The notes under the pieces are model-generated. The model saw only the letters and a program-made list of their open reading frames with translations, made no database searches and was not told the origin of the DNA. A program made the translations under genes and the position numbers. Shown here piece after piece: positions 53,263 through 62,633 of a DNA stretch of 64,000 bases. The DNA is from Calothrix sp. NIES-4105 (lineage in GTDB: Bacteria > Cyanobacteriota > Cyanobacteriia > Cyanobacteriales > Nostocaceae): the NCBI RefSeq assembly GCF_002368415.1, contig NZ_AP018290.1, positions 2,989,614 through 3,053,613 of the forward strand, in the 5' to 3' direction. Position 1 is the stretch's first letter. Each line of letters begins with the position of its first letter.

Positions 53263-53537
53263 GCTGATGTGTTGCTGTGAGAATGAAAACCAAACCGATG
53301 AACAGCACGGTGTCCAATACGGATACAAAAGATTTGTGCATCAGGGTAACGATTTAGCAATTGTTTGGAAGCATTAACACTATTGTCCGCGACCTCAAAA
53401 GCTCCTGTTTCAATATCAATTGCCACTATTTTGCCGTAATTCTCATGTTCGACTTGCAATCTTACCTCAGATTCGTAGATTGCACGACCGAGACGAGCAA
53501 ATTCTTCCTTGCTGTAGCGAGGTTGTCGTGTTGTCAT
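53259..53537 (-). CDS. Small hypothetical protein coupled to aspartic protease
   Basis: A 92-aa protein, RYSKEEFARLGRAIYESEVR at the start, IDIETGAFEVADN in the middle and IRIGHRAVHRFG at the end. It is coupled with the protease gene by a 4-nt overlap. The pair is common in cyanobacterial genomes as I recall; no function known. Confidence 0.8.
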   Translation of the reverse strand: MTTRQPRYSKEEFARLGRAIYESEVRLQVEHENYGKIVAIDIETGAFEVADNSVNASKQLLNRYPDAQIFCIRIGHRAVHRFGFHSHSNTSA

Positions 53538-53819
53538 GTTGCCTAATATTTTTTAGGTTATAATTGCACGATTTTATCATATGCCAATCCTCGGCATATT
53601 TGTGGAGGAATATAATTTTACACAAGTGTTGGTGCTGGGTTGGAATATCTGTAAATATTCCTGAATAAATATTTTTAAATAGTATAATAATCAACAGTAT
53701 AATTACGGTATTTTGCTTGACTAGAGAATCGTGTAACTTTAGTAATTGCAGCGCTTTACAACTTAATACTGATAGGTTATATAGGAATTAAGGCTTAGGT
53801 GAGTGTGACAATAATTACT

Positions 53820-54929
53820 ATGATCCTCAAATATACTGCTGGGTATATCCCTGGTAAAAAATCAGAAGGCGCCAAGTTTCATCAAATCGGACGTTTCCAA
53901 AAGAGCAAGTTACCGCCCAAAGTTGACCTGCGTAAGTACATGACTAATGTAGAAGAGCAGGTTGGTAATAGTTGTGTTGCCAATGCTTTTGTTGGTGCTT
54001 ATGAATACTTGGCAAAACGCGGCTTAGGAGAATCTGCTGATGTTAGCCGCTTGTTTGTTTACTATAACGCGCGTTCGCTGCATGATAGCGAAAACGAAGA
54101 CCAAGGTACACAAATGGAGCTAGCCATTGATGCTTTATGCAAGTATGGAGCTTGCTCGGAGGAATTTTGGCCTAACGAAGAGGAGCTTATTTTAGAGCAA
54201 CCAGATGACTTAGCCTACGAACACGCAGCTAATTTTACAATTGAGGAATCTGAGTTCATTAAAACCGACCTTGATTTATGGCGCCATACTCTAGCAGAAG
54301 GTTATCCAATCGCCTTTGCTCTCAATACATTTAATTCTTTTGATGATGCTACGAAAAATCAGGGACGAGTATCAATCCCCAAGTCATCCGATAATGTACG
54401 CGAAACGCACGGATGGCACGCAATGTTGTGTGTTGGCTACTCCGACAAAGACCGGATGTTTATAGTCCGTAATTCGTGGGGTTCACAGTGGGGAGATAAA
54501 GGGTATTGCTATATCCCCTACGATTATGTAATTCACCAAGAATATAATGCACACGACTCGTGGATTATTAAATCTGTTAGCGATTTGGACTTTAGCGCTG
54601 AAGTTTGGGAAGAGGATGAGTCAGTCTTTGCAGATGAAGGTTCTTTGTTGCTGTTTGACTTTTACGTCACAACTTCTGACCCAGAGGGTTTTGCTGAGGA
54701 TTTGGAGAATTTATGTTTAAACTATGTGGACTCAGAAGAATACTACTTTGATTACGAGTACGAAGAACAAGATGATGAAAGCTTTGTGCTTAATATCCTC
54801 AACTTTGATTTAACAATTGATGACGCAACCGAATTCGTTGAGCAGTTAGATGCGCTTTGCGATGAATACGCTATTGATGGTGACTATGACTACTATATTG
54901 ATGGCGCCGACGAGAGTGAGGAGGAATAA
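53820..54929 (+). CDS. Papain-like cysteine protease (C1A) with acidic C-terminal extension
   Basis: A 369-aa protein starting at ATG 53820 (an upstream in-frame GTG at 53799 is possible; neither has a clear SD). The catalytic Cys is in QVGNSCVANAFVG, the His in THGWHAMLCVGY and the Asn in VRNSWGSQWGDKGY. No signal peptide or propeptide is seen. The last 110 residues are strongly acidic (DDATEFVEQLD; many Asp, Glu and Tyr) and form two similar halves (DFYVTTSDPEGFAEDLENL versus DLTIDDATEFVEQLDAL). It could bind calcium or a basic partner. Confidence 0.85.
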   Translation: MILKYTAGYIPGKKSEGAKFHQIGRFQKSKLPPKVDLRKYMTNVEEQVGNSCVANAFVGAYEYLAKRGLGESADVSRLFVYYNARSLHDSENEDQGTQMELAIDALCKYGACSEEFWPNEEELILEQPDDLAYEHAANFTIEESEFIKTDLDLWRHTLAEGYPIAFALNTFNSFDDATKNQGRVSIPKSSDNVRETHGWHAMLCVGYSDKDRMFIVRNSWGSQWGDKGYCYIPYDYVIHQEYNAHDSWIIKSVSDLDFSAEVWEEDESVFADEGSLLLFDFYVTTSDPEGFAEDLENLCLNYVDSEEYYFDYEYEEQDDESFVLNILNFDLTIDDATEFVEQLDALCDEYAIDGDYDYYIDGADESEEE

Positions 54930-55002
54930 AGAACTTTTTTGAGGTTTGATTAACCATCGATACCGAATGGCGCCCATAAATTGGGAAATTACATTAAAAC
55001 AC

Positions 55003-55030
55003 GTAGAGACGTTACATGTAACGTCTCTAC
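55003..55030. repeat. Perfect GTAGAGACG palindrome
   Basis: 28 bp, identical to the one at 31859-31886. It sits between the protease and the convergent gamma-glutamyltransferase genes and may end transcription. Confidence 0.8.
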
Positions 55031-55046
55031 TTAATGGTTTCTGACA

Positions 55047-56807
55047 CTAATCCCCTATAGCTATTCCTTCACGTCGAGGGTCAACACCACCTTCTTTACC
55101 TTGATTTGTAATAACAATTGCTTGGGAACCACTTGTTTGCTCTCTAACTGTTACTGTATGTCCTAATGCTTCTAATTGTGGTTTAAGATTTACTATGTTT
55201 GTATTTGCTTCTAATTCGGTGGCGCCATTACGGTTTCCAAAATTGGGTAATGATAAAGCTTGTTGAGTATCAAGTTTCCAATCGAGTACTCCTACAATTG
55301 CTTTGGCTACATAATTAATAATTAAAGGACCACCAGCAGAACCAACCACCATTACTAATTTGCCATTTCTGTCAAATACCATCATCGGCGCCATCGAGCT
55401 TCTGGGACGTTTACGGGGTTGTACTCGATTAGCGACTAGTTTACCATCTGTTGTTGGAGAAAAAGAGAAGTCTGTCAGTTGGTTATTGAGTAAAAAGCCA
55501 CGCACCATTAAACGGGCGCCAAAAGCATCTTCAATACTAGTAGTCATTGCTACAGCGTTACCATTGCCATCAACAATAGAAATGTGGCTAGTAGAGGGAA
55601 ATTCTGGAGAATTATCAAGTCCCCAACGAAATGCTTGCTGTGATAAAGGATTGCCTGGTTTAGCTTCTCCTACGAACGCGCGGTTAGGGTTGATGAGAGC
55701 AGCACGGGTTTGTAGATATTTTGGATTAATTAACTCTTTAGTAGGGACTGGAATAAAATCTGGGTCAGCTATATATAGTCCTCGGTCAGCATAAGCAAAT
55801 CTTCCTGCTTCTGCAAATAAGTGAACTGCTTGTACAGAGTCTGGTTTAAGCGAAGCAAGATTGAATCTTTGCAGCATTCCTAAAATTTGCAATACTGTAA
55901 TACCACCCGAAGTAGGAGGCCCCATACCGCAAACTTTATAAACTCGGTATGTTCCACACACAGGTGGTCGTTCGACTGAGTTATAGCGAGCAAGGTCGTT
56001 AGTTGTTAAGTCCCCTGGTACAGAAGCATTTTTTACTGTATTAACAATATCTTGAGCAATTTCACCTTTGTAAAAGGCGCCTGCACCCTTTTGAGCAAGA
56101 ACGCGCAGCACGTTAGCATATTGCTGATTAACAAGTTTGGCGCCAACTGGCTTCGGTGTACCATCTGGTTGATAAAAGTACCTTCTTGCTGGTTCTCTTT
56201 GACCCAAAAACTTTTCCTGACTTAAAAGAGTGTGCAAGCGAGGTGAGATGGGAAAACCTGTTGTAGCTCGCTGTATTGCAGGCTGAAACAATTGTGACCA
56301 AGGTAATTTCCCATATTGTTTATGTACCTGTTCTAACATCTTAACTACCCCAGGCACACCCACAGACTTACCTCCTAAAACAGCATCATAGAACTGTAAA
56401 GGTTTGCCATCTCTCCCTTGAAAACGGTTGCGTTGAGCTTGATATGGGGCAGTTTCCCGACCATCAAAGGTGCGAACTCTTTTAGTTTTAGCATCGTAGT
56501 AAACGAGAAAGGCGCCACCACCAATACCAGAAGACTGTGGTTCAACTAAACCGAGTACCATTTGCACAGCAACAGCAGCATCAATAGCACTACCACCACG
56601 CCGTAATATATCACGACCCACTGCTGCCGCTATTGGATTCGCTGCTGCTACCATATACTTTTGAGTACGAACAGCTTTGCGTTCAACGCGCGCACTTCCA
56701 GCTTCCGGTGCATCCTGGGTAAGTACGATGTCGGGGCGCCCAACAATACTACCCAATATAAGGGCAAGTAAACAAGAACGCAAACCGAATTTACGAGAGA
56801 TTACCAT
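55047..56807 (-). CDS. ggt: Gamma-glutamyltransferase
   Basis: A 586-aa periplasmic enzyme that hydrolyses or transfers the gamma-glutamyl group of glutathione. It has an N-terminal signal (LRSCLLALILGSIVG). GIGGGAFLVYYD and the catalytic Thr in TSHISIVDGNGNAVAMT (self-cleavage before that Thr gives two subunits), and SMAPMMVFDRNGK and GSAGGPLIINYV in the small subunit. Normal length. No partner genes nearby. Confidence 0.92.
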   Translation of the reverse strand: MVISRKFGLRSCLLALILGSIVGRPDIVLTQDAPEAGSARVERKAVRTQKYMVAAANPIAAAVGRDILRRGGSAIDAAVAVQMVLGLVEPQSSGIGGGAFLVYYDAKTKRVRTFDGRETAPYQAQRNRFQGRDGKPLQFYDAVLGGKSVGVPGVVKMLEQVHKQYGKLPWSQLFQPAIQRATTGFPISPRLHTLLSQEKFLGQREPARRYFYQPDGTPKPVGAKLVNQQYANVLRVLAQKGAGAFYKGEIAQDIVNTVKNASVPGDLTTNDLARYNSVERPPVCGTYRVYKVCGMGPPTSGGITVLQILGMLQRFNLASLKPDSVQAVHLFAEAGRFAYADRGLYIADPDFIPVPTKELINPKYLQTRAALINPNRAFVGEAKPGNPLSQQAFRWGLDNSPEFPSTSHISIVDGNGNAVAMTTSIEDAFGARLMVRGFLLNNQLTDFSFSPTTDGKLVANRVQPRKRPRSSMAPMMVFDRNGKLVMVVGSAGGPLIINYVAKAIVGVLDWKLDTQQALSLPNFGNRNGATELEANTNIVNLKPQLEALGHTVTVREQTSGSQAIVITNQGKEGGVDPRREGIAIGD

Positions 56808-56888
56808 AGATTTTGATCTTATAAGGTTACATGGTAAGCGTAAAACCCAGTCAATGCGCGTGCTGGGATATAAGCGACTCAGGCGACT

Positions 56889-57068
56889 TTAGTCGCATTC
56901 AATCTTTTCTACTAGTTTAGATGCGGCGTCTCTTAAATGCTGCTGCCAATTAGGAATTGATTTTAATTTAGCTGCCAATTCTTCGTCAACCCTGAGACAA
57001 ACAGAGGCAGTCAATGGTTTATCTTTATCTGTTGTAAAACCAAACTTGTGATTTTTCTGGAATCGCAT
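56889..57068 (-). CDS. Small ORF divergent from tnpB
   Basis: A 59-aa protein, MRFQKNHKFGFTTDKDKPLT at the start, then SVCLRVDEELAAKLKSIPN and WQQHLRDAASKLV. It resembles small ribbon-helix-helix-like proteins in size and pattern and starts 59 nt from the tnpB start on the other strand. Such a small companion is seen next to some cyanobacterial tnpB genes; regulation of tnpB is possible. Confidence 0.6.
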   Translation of the reverse strand: MRFQKNHKFGFTTDKDKPLTASVCLRVDEELAAKLKSIPNWQQHLRDAASKLVEKIECD

Positions 57069-57126
57069 TGTAAATTACTGTAGTAATGTGTATACTAATG
57101 ATAGCACAAATAACGAGGTAATTAAA

Positions 57127-58392
57127 TTGTATGGTTGTCAACAGATATTAATTAGTCCTAGTAATGAGCTTAAGGCAATACTTGAGTACATTTGCTTATA
57201 TGCTAGAAAGCTGTCAGATTGCGGCATTTACTACGCACGTCAAATGTTTTTTAAGAAAGGTAAGATTTTGAGTAAGTTTGACTTGATTAATGAGCTAACT
57301 AATAACAAGCACTATCAAGCTTTGTACTCGCAAGTTGCTCAACAAGCATTAATGAATGTTGCAGAATCTTTTAAATCTTTTAAAGGATTGTTACGAGAAG
57401 TGCGTAAGGGTAACGTTAATCAACGTCCTAGAGTACCTAACTACCGCAAATCTGGTTTGGTGCTTGTTTCTTACCCTAAACAGGCAATTAAATTAAAAGA
57501 TGGAATGCTTCGTTTCCCTTTAGGGCAACTAGTAAAAACGTGGTTCAAGATAGATTCGTTTTTCTTGCCTATGCCAACTAACCTCAAGTTTAGCGACATT
57601 AAAGAAGTACGTATTCTTCCTAGAAATATGTGTTTCTATGTTGAGTTTGTTTATGAACAGCCAGATAAGGTTGTAGAGCTAAACAAGTCAAATGTCTTAG
57701 GCATTGACCACGGCATCAATAACTGGTTGACTTGTGTTTCTAATATTGGAACTAGTTTCATTGTTGATGGAAAGCATTTAAAAAGCTTAAATCAATGGTA
57801 CAACAAGCAAATATCCAAATTTAAGGAAGGTAAACCTCAAGGATTTTGGAGTGAAAAACTAGCTCTAATCACTGAGAAGCGTAACCGTCAAGTACGTGAC
57901 GCTGTAAACAAAGCTGCTCGTATTGTGATTAATCACTGCATTAAAAACAATATTGGAACTATTGTTTTCGGATGGAACAAGGGGCAAAAAGACGGTGCAA
58001 ATATGGGAGTTAAACAAAACCAAAAATTTGTGCAAATCCCAACCGGACGATTAAAAGACCGCATTGCTCAATTGTGTGAACAGTACGGTATTCAATTTGT
58101 AGAAACCGAAGAAAGCTACACGTCTAAAAGTTCGTTTTTAGATGGTGACACGCTACCTACATTTGGTGAAAAACCCGAAGGGTGGCAACCATCAGGAAGA
58201 CGAGTAAAACGTGGTTTGTACAAGTCTTCTCAAGGTTTCCTAATCAATGCTGACTGCAACGGAGCAGCCAACATAATTAGGAAAGTAGCGGCGAAACTAG
58301 GACTAGTTCTTAATGTAGTCAATAGGGTGCTTTTGAATGCGCCAGTTAGGATTCGACTTTGGCACGCTGCGAGTAAGCAGCCTCTGCCATAG
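57127..58392 (+). CDS. tnpB: TnpB RNA-guided nuclease-type transposon protein (IS200/IS605 family)
   Basis: A full-length TnpB of 421 aa starting at TTG 57127, chosen because YGCQQILISPS is the family start and GAGG is upstream. RuvC residues: Asp in VLGIDHGINNWL, Glu in VETEESYTSKSSFLDGD, Asp in INADCNGAANI. No CxxC zinc finger is present. No tnpA is nearby, so the element is not autonomous. The paralogue at 50004-50723 is truncated. TnpB proteins are RNA-guided DNA nucleases. Confidence 0.88.
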   Translation: MYGCQQILISPSNELKAILEYICLYARKLSDCGIYYARQMFFKKGKILSKFDLINELTNNKHYQALYSQVAQQALMNVAESFKSFKGLLREVRKGNVNQRPRVPNYRKSGLVLVSYPKQAIKLKDGMLRFPLGQLVKTWFKIDSFFLPMPTNLKFSDIKEVRILPRNMCFYVEFVYEQPDKVVELNKSNVLGIDHGINNWLTCVSNIGTSFIVDGKHLKSLNQWYNKQISKFKEGKPQGFWSEKLALITEKRNRQVRDAVNKAARIVINHCIKNNIGTIVFGWNKGQKDGANMGVKQNQKFVQIPTGRLKDRIAQLCEQYGIQFVETEESYTSKSSFLDGDTLPTFGEKPEGWQPSGRRVKRGLYKSSQGFLINADCNGAANIIRKVAAKLGLVLNVVNRVLLNAPVRIRLWHAASKQPLP

Positions 58393-58404
58393 CGAGGGTC
58401 TTAA

Positions 58405-58440
58405 TGAATCTCAGTCGCGAAGAGCGCTGAGAGATTCAAC
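58405..58440 (+). ncRNA. Candidate 3'-end hairpin (reRNA/element end) after tnpB
   Basis: TGAATCTCAGTCGCG and AGCGCTGAGAGATTCA form an imperfect hairpin just after the tnpB stop. In IS200/IS605 elements the guide RNA and the right end lie there. The rest of the gap to 58726 has CTCTGTGTACTCTGTGACGG repeat sequence and no gene. Confidence 0.35.
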
Positions 58441-58726
58441 TAATATCACACTACTACAAAATTCCTCTTTAACCTCTTACCTCTGTGTACTCTGTGACGG
58501 GCGTGGTAAAAATATCTCACCACTCTAGACACAGAGGAGCCAAGCAGCGTGCTTTCGTTTCCAAAGTTGAGCGAAGTGGCGAGCCAAAATATGCGACGAA
58601 AATCTGGATGAAATCTTCCGTAAACGGTGATAAAGGGCGTGTATCTAAAAATATCAACAAATTAAGCCAAATTTAAAGCTTAAGAAAGAGATAACACCGT
58701 TTATTACTTCAATTCATACCAATATC

Positions 58727-59149
58727 ATGAGAAGCTTACTAATTGCTGGTGCCTCTAGTTTATTACTGACACTAGGGATGTCTTCTATACCTGCTCCGTC
58801 TTTTGCTCAAGCTACAAATATTCAAGAGATTTCTAAGTCTGTTCCTCGTTCGCGCGTTGTGTTTGCTAGAGGTAAATCAAGCACTGTCATCAATGGTGCA
58901 GATAATCGTATTTATGTACTAAAAGCTAATGCTGGACAAAAGTTAAGTTTGAAAGTTAGTAATTTAGGCGCCCGTGCTGGTGTAGTACTTTATAATAAGA
59001 ACGGTAATATTGTAAAAGGTTTCAACGGCTTTAGCCTTGGTGACGGTCAAAGCTTCACTTATAAACTTCCTTCAACTGGTGATTACTATATTCTTGGATA
59101 TGGTGGCCCAACCCACCACCAATATGAATTTTCAGTATCTATAAAATAA
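58727..59149 (+). CDS. Secreted beta-rich protein (PPC-like domain)
   Basis: A 140-aa protein with signal peptide LLLTLGMSSIPAPSFAQA (cleavage after AQA) and a beta-sandwich resembling bacterial pre-peptidase C-terminal domains: RIYVLKANAGQKLSLKV, and FTYKLPSTGDYYILGYGG. It probably works outside the cell, alone or as a binding module. No partners nearby. Confidence 0.78.
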   Translation: MRSLLIAGASSLLLTLGMSSIPAPSFAQATNIQEISKSVPRSRVVFARGKSSTVINGADNRIYVLKANAGQKLSLKVSNLGARAGVVLYNKNGNIVKGFNGFSLGDGQSFTYKLPSTGDYYILGYGGPTHHQYEFSVSIK

Positions 59150-59152
59150 TGT

Positions 59153-59220
59153 TCTTGTGGAGCGGGCGTCCCCGCCCGCCCCCAACATCTAAGACGGGCA
59201 AGGATGCCCATTCCACAAGA
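59153..59220. repeat. GC-rich hairpin repeat
   Basis: Arms TCTTGTGGAGCGGGC and GCCCATTCCACAAGA pair, enclosing CCCGCCCGCC. It lies between convergent genes and may end transcription. The shorter relative is at 30558-30594. Confidence 0.7.
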
Positions 59221-59236
59221 TGTTTTTTGGAAGTTT

Positions 59237-60568
59237 CTAAGATTGTGGAAGAACAGTATCCCCGTCTCTAAGATTAAGTAATCCAGAAGTTACAACTTTA
59301 TCATTTGGTTGAAGTCCTTCTAAGACTTGATAATTATTACCAGTGGCATTACCTAATTTTACCCGCCTTTGCCTTGCAATGTATTTAGATGATTTATCTG
59401 GTAATGCTTCTGCTACGTAAACAAAAGTCTCTCCGGAAACACGTGAAACTGCTATAGCTGGAACTAATGCTCCCTGACGTTGATTCCAAATTACTTGCGC
59501 GCGTACAAATTGGTCTGCTTGTAACTCATTCTTTGAGTTGTTGTAGAGAGATTTAATTAGTGCAGACTGTGTGTTGTTAGGGTTTGGAGCAACAGAAAAC
59601 ACGCGGCTTGTACCAATAGTGTTACCTTGAAGGTTTAGAATATTAACTTGCGTTCCATTCTTAACTTTAGCCGCGCGCTCGATTGGTACGATGATATGTA
59701 CTTCGAGGGGTTTTTCTTGAGTAATTGTTAATAATTGTGCTGAAGGATTTACTAAATCACCAACTTTAATTGGAACTTCGCGCACTACACCAGTGAAAGG
59801 AGCGTTGATACGGTAGGTTTGAACTGGTTGAGGTGTTTGTTTGACAACAGGGGTTTGCGCTTGTTGGATAACTTTTTGTGCTTGAGCTACAGCAGCTTGC
59901 TGTGTCTGAATTTTAGATTGGAGAACTTTTAAATTTGTTTTAGCTGCAGCGAGACGGTTAGCATACACATCTTTCGTTTGTCGCGAAACGGCGCCTTGGG
60001 ATGCCAAAGTATTATATCGGTCAAATGCTTGTTGGTCTGAATTGATTTCAGCTAGAATACCCGCGCGTTCAGCTTCGAGAGAAGCAAGAGTAGAGCGAGC
60101 AATATCAAGCTGTGACTGCGCTGTTAAAGTTGCGGTGTTAACAGTTGGAAGCGGGAGTGCAACTGGTTGGGGTGGTGGTTCTATTTGGAGAATAGGCGCC
60201 CCTTCTTTAATTGTCTGACCAGGTTTGATAAAAATTTGAGTTATTTTTCCTTGAATTTTAGAACTAAGCGTTTCGGAACGACGTGACTGTAAGCTAGCAA
60301 CAAAATCTGAGCTTTCTTGAACAGTTCCTGATTGAACTGTTGATAGCTTGACAGGTACTGCTGGTGTTTGTGGTTGTGCAGTGGTGGTAGCAGTTTGAGG
60401 TGTTCTAGATGTAGAAATAAGAAAACGCCAGACAGCAACAGAGGTTCCAAGCACTGCAAGTAGCGCGAATAAAGGCAAAAGCCACGGTCTTCTGCGACGT
60501 GGTGGCTGTAGTGCAGTAGGGTTTGCGTTTTCGTCATTACTATCGGTTTGCGGTTCTGAAGGGGTCAT
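59237..60568 (-). CDS. HlyD/RND-type periplasmic adaptor, orphan
   Basis: A 443-aa membrane-fusion protein. A basic N-terminal stretch (PPRRRRPW) is followed by a membrane segment (LLPLFALLAVLGTSVAVW), lipoyl motif KIQGKITQIFIKPGQTIKEG, a coiled coil and INAPFTGVVREVPIKVGD, then the beta-barrel and LQPNDKVVTSGLLNL. Resembles AcrA-type adaptors. No RND pump is adjacent within the window. Confidence 0.87.
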   Translation of the reverse strand: MTPSEPQTDSNDENANPTALQPPRRRRPWLLPLFALLAVLGTSVAVWRFLISTSRTPQTATTTAQPQTPAVPVKLSTVQSGTVQESSDFVASLQSRRSETLSSKIQGKITQIFIKPGQTIKEGAPILQIEPPPQPVALPLPTVNTATLTAQSQLDIARSTLASLEAERAGILAEINSDQQAFDRYNTLASQGAVSRQTKDVYANRLAAAKTNLKVLQSKIQTQQAAVAQAQKVIQQAQTPVVKQTPQPVQTYRINAPFTGVVREVPIKVGDLVNPSAQLLTITQEKPLEVHIIVPIERAAKVKNGTQVNILNLQGNTIGTSRVFSVAPNPNNTQSALIKSLYNNSKNELQADQFVRAQVIWNQRQGALVPAIAVSRVSGETFVYVAEALPDKSSKYIARQRRVKLGNATGNNYQVLEGLQPNDKVVTSGLLNLRDGDTVLPQS

Positions 60569-61027
60569 GGCAAACTCTTACCTTATATATAGTGTCGGGA
60601 GTAACTAGTAAATTAAAATCAGGTGATTTATAGATTTGGAGGAAGCACAAAGATGTAGATAAATGCTTAATATACTATATTCATATTTTTGTTGCTCTAT
60701 CTATTTAGTGAATGATAAACTTAAGCTTACATAGTTAGTAGCTCTGTTGTCCTATTAGTTTTTACTGAAATTTTTAATTGGAACGTGATTAATATTATTG
60801 TGTGGATTTCCGTGTAATTAAAGAAACAAGAATAAGTTCTTTTTTGATACATTTTTTGAATTGATTGGGTTCCCAAACTCCCCGATGATTTGGGGGGCAA
60901 GGAATGGAATTTTAATTATTGAGCGTGTAGTACTGACTATATTTTGCAAATAATTGAGGAGGGAAAATCCAACATCAAACGTTAAAGTCCATTACCAATT
61001 AAAATAAAAGGCGCCCAGTAGTAGGGG
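60569..61027. other. Gene-free interval
   Basis: No gene seen. Contains a G/C-rich fold-back (ACTCCCCGATGATTTGGGG, about 60877) and AT-rich sequence. It would hold the promoter of the HlyD gene. Confidence 0.45.
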
Positions 61028-61194
61028 CTACCGTGTACACACATCTTTAATAATCATTCTTATATTCCCCTCTTTGTGCCCTTTGTGTCTTCGTGGTTCC
61101 CTAAAGGAATATACCACAAAGGTCACTGCATGTCACAAAGGAAGAGAAGAAAGGGAAGAAAGATAACTTTGAAAAACTTGTGTATACACGGTAG
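61028..61194. mobile_element. MITE, copy 3 of 3 (167 bp, 10-bp TSD)
   Basis: Ends CTACCGTGTACACACA and TGTGTATACACGGTAG. The direct repeat GTAGTAGGGG lies at 61018-61027 and 61195-61204. The interior hairpin uses CTTTGTG / CACAAAG arms as in copies 1 and 2. No coding. Confidence 0.85.
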
Positions 61195-61449
61195 GTAGTA
61201 GGGGTGAGAGTAATTTGAGTTAGTTGCTGGGATTTTGTTTGGGTTTTTAGTCGGCGCCTGTTTTTTATTTCTAGATAAGTATAAGCTTGTTTATGGTTGC
61301 AGTATTTTATACTTTTATAATTGACTTCGGCTTGGTTACAAGCTGATAAGATCGGTTTGTGTTTAGTGAGTAGCACAACATTTGAAGCAGTTGGGATAAA
61401 TAGCAATTACATAAAATTTTACATAACAACTGTTGTCAAGGTAATTATC

Positions 61450-61608
61450 GTGCGTGATAAACTAATTACTGCTGCTTATCAGGGTGATGAGTATGGGCTA
61501 TTTAAAGATTTGTTTACACAAGAGTTAGAAAAACAAAAAGGCGCCAATCCTCCTAAACAAGTTGATGTGCCTCAATTTCAACCATTAAAACCACCAAAAA
61601 AACGTTGA
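61450..61608 (+). CDS. Small hypothetical protein
   Basis: A 52-aa frame from GTG 61450 (RDKLITAAYQGDEYGLF; ends QPLKPPKKR). No SD or family is recognised. Codon use is plausible, so it is kept with low confidence. Confidence 0.35.
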   Translation: MRDKLITAAYQGDEYGLFKDLFTQELEKQKGANPPKQVDVPQFQPLKPPKKR

Positions 61609-61738
61609 TTGCTTACTTCCACTACATTTGAGGATTAAGGGAAATGCCAAAACTACAGAGATTCCCTTAGCATTTATTTAGATACATTACAATTCAAGAA
61701 AGTGCCTGTTATCTTTACAACATTCAGTGAAGCTATTT

Positions 61739-62272
61739 ATGAACATCATTACTACTCCAATTGCCAATAACCCTTTGACTATTGCATCATTTCTGGCAGG
61801 TGCCACACTTAGTAGCATCTTGATAGGCTGGTTGGTAAAAACCGGGAGTTTACCGCTCAAAAATATGATGGCATATAGCGAGGGACAATTGAGATTTATG
61901 CGAGTTTGGGTAAAAATCGCTTTGGTTATTGGGGTAATTGTTCCACTTGTACTGTTAATAACTTTATGGTCGAACAAGAACGCACGTCAATTTCTAGCGA
62001 GCTATCTTGTAGTGGTTGTAGTTCAATTAGCCTGTGAAGCTAGCTTTAGCCGTTGGCTTGTCAAAAGTGTTGTTGTTGTTATTGGAACTATTTACACAAT
62101 TTTTCGCCTGTGGCAAGTTTGGGAGGGATTGCACTTAACTTCTTACACTCAACTTCAGCTAGGTTTATTATGGCTAGTTATGTTGTTCTGGATAGCAAAT
62201 ATAATTATGCTAATTTTCATGGCTATTCCCACTATTCTTCCAGAAAAAAATGAAAATCAACCTTCTAATTGA
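61739..62272 (+). CDS. Membrane protein with about four helices
   Basis: A 177-aa protein from ATG 61739; an upstream GTG is possible. Hydrophobic segments lie at about residues 13-34, 57-76, 88-125 and 140-168. The loop SRWLVKSVVVV lies between segments. No family recognised; function unknown. Confidence 0.65.
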   Translation: MNIITTPIANNPLTIASFLAGATLSSILIGWLVKTGSLPLKNMMAYSEGQLRFMRVWVKIALVIGVIVPLVLLITLWSNKNARQFLASYLVVVVVQLACEASFSRWLVKSVVVVIGTIYTIFRLWQVWEGLHLTSYTQLQLGLLWLVMLFWIANIIMLIFMAIPTILPEKNENQPSN

Positions 62273-62292
62273 GAATATTGTTAAAGGTAAAT

Positions 62293-62382
62293 TTCAAGCA
62301 ACATACCCGTGAAAGAACGCGAATACTGTTTCAAGATACATTTGGGCTACAACCAATTCCAGAAAATTTTGCTTTTATATAA
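62293..62382 (+). pseudogene. Possible 3' gene remnant
   Basis: 30 codons without a start end in TRERTRILFQDTFGLQPIP and ENFAFI-stop, which reads like a real C-terminus. It lies in the gap 62273-62633, where nothing else is seen. Confidence 0.3.
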
Positions 62383-62633
62383 GAATCAGACGCGCTTTCG
62401 AGAAGGCTACATCCGTAGCAATTTATCATAGTTATTTTATACTATATAGGATTGTGGCACCCTGAATTACTATAAAAAGTTTGCCAACTACGTAATTATT
62501 GGTATTCCTGATTACATTAATAGAAAACAGGTACCTGACAGAGTAAATAATTATTGGCATAAAGGAAGTATCCTCTATACAATAAAGTAATTCCATCAAA
62601 ATCTAAATAATTTCGTAACTGAACTGTGTAAAT

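Noticed and set aside
59237-60568. RND efflux operon
   Set aside because: Only the adaptor gene is present; no pump gene is adjacent.
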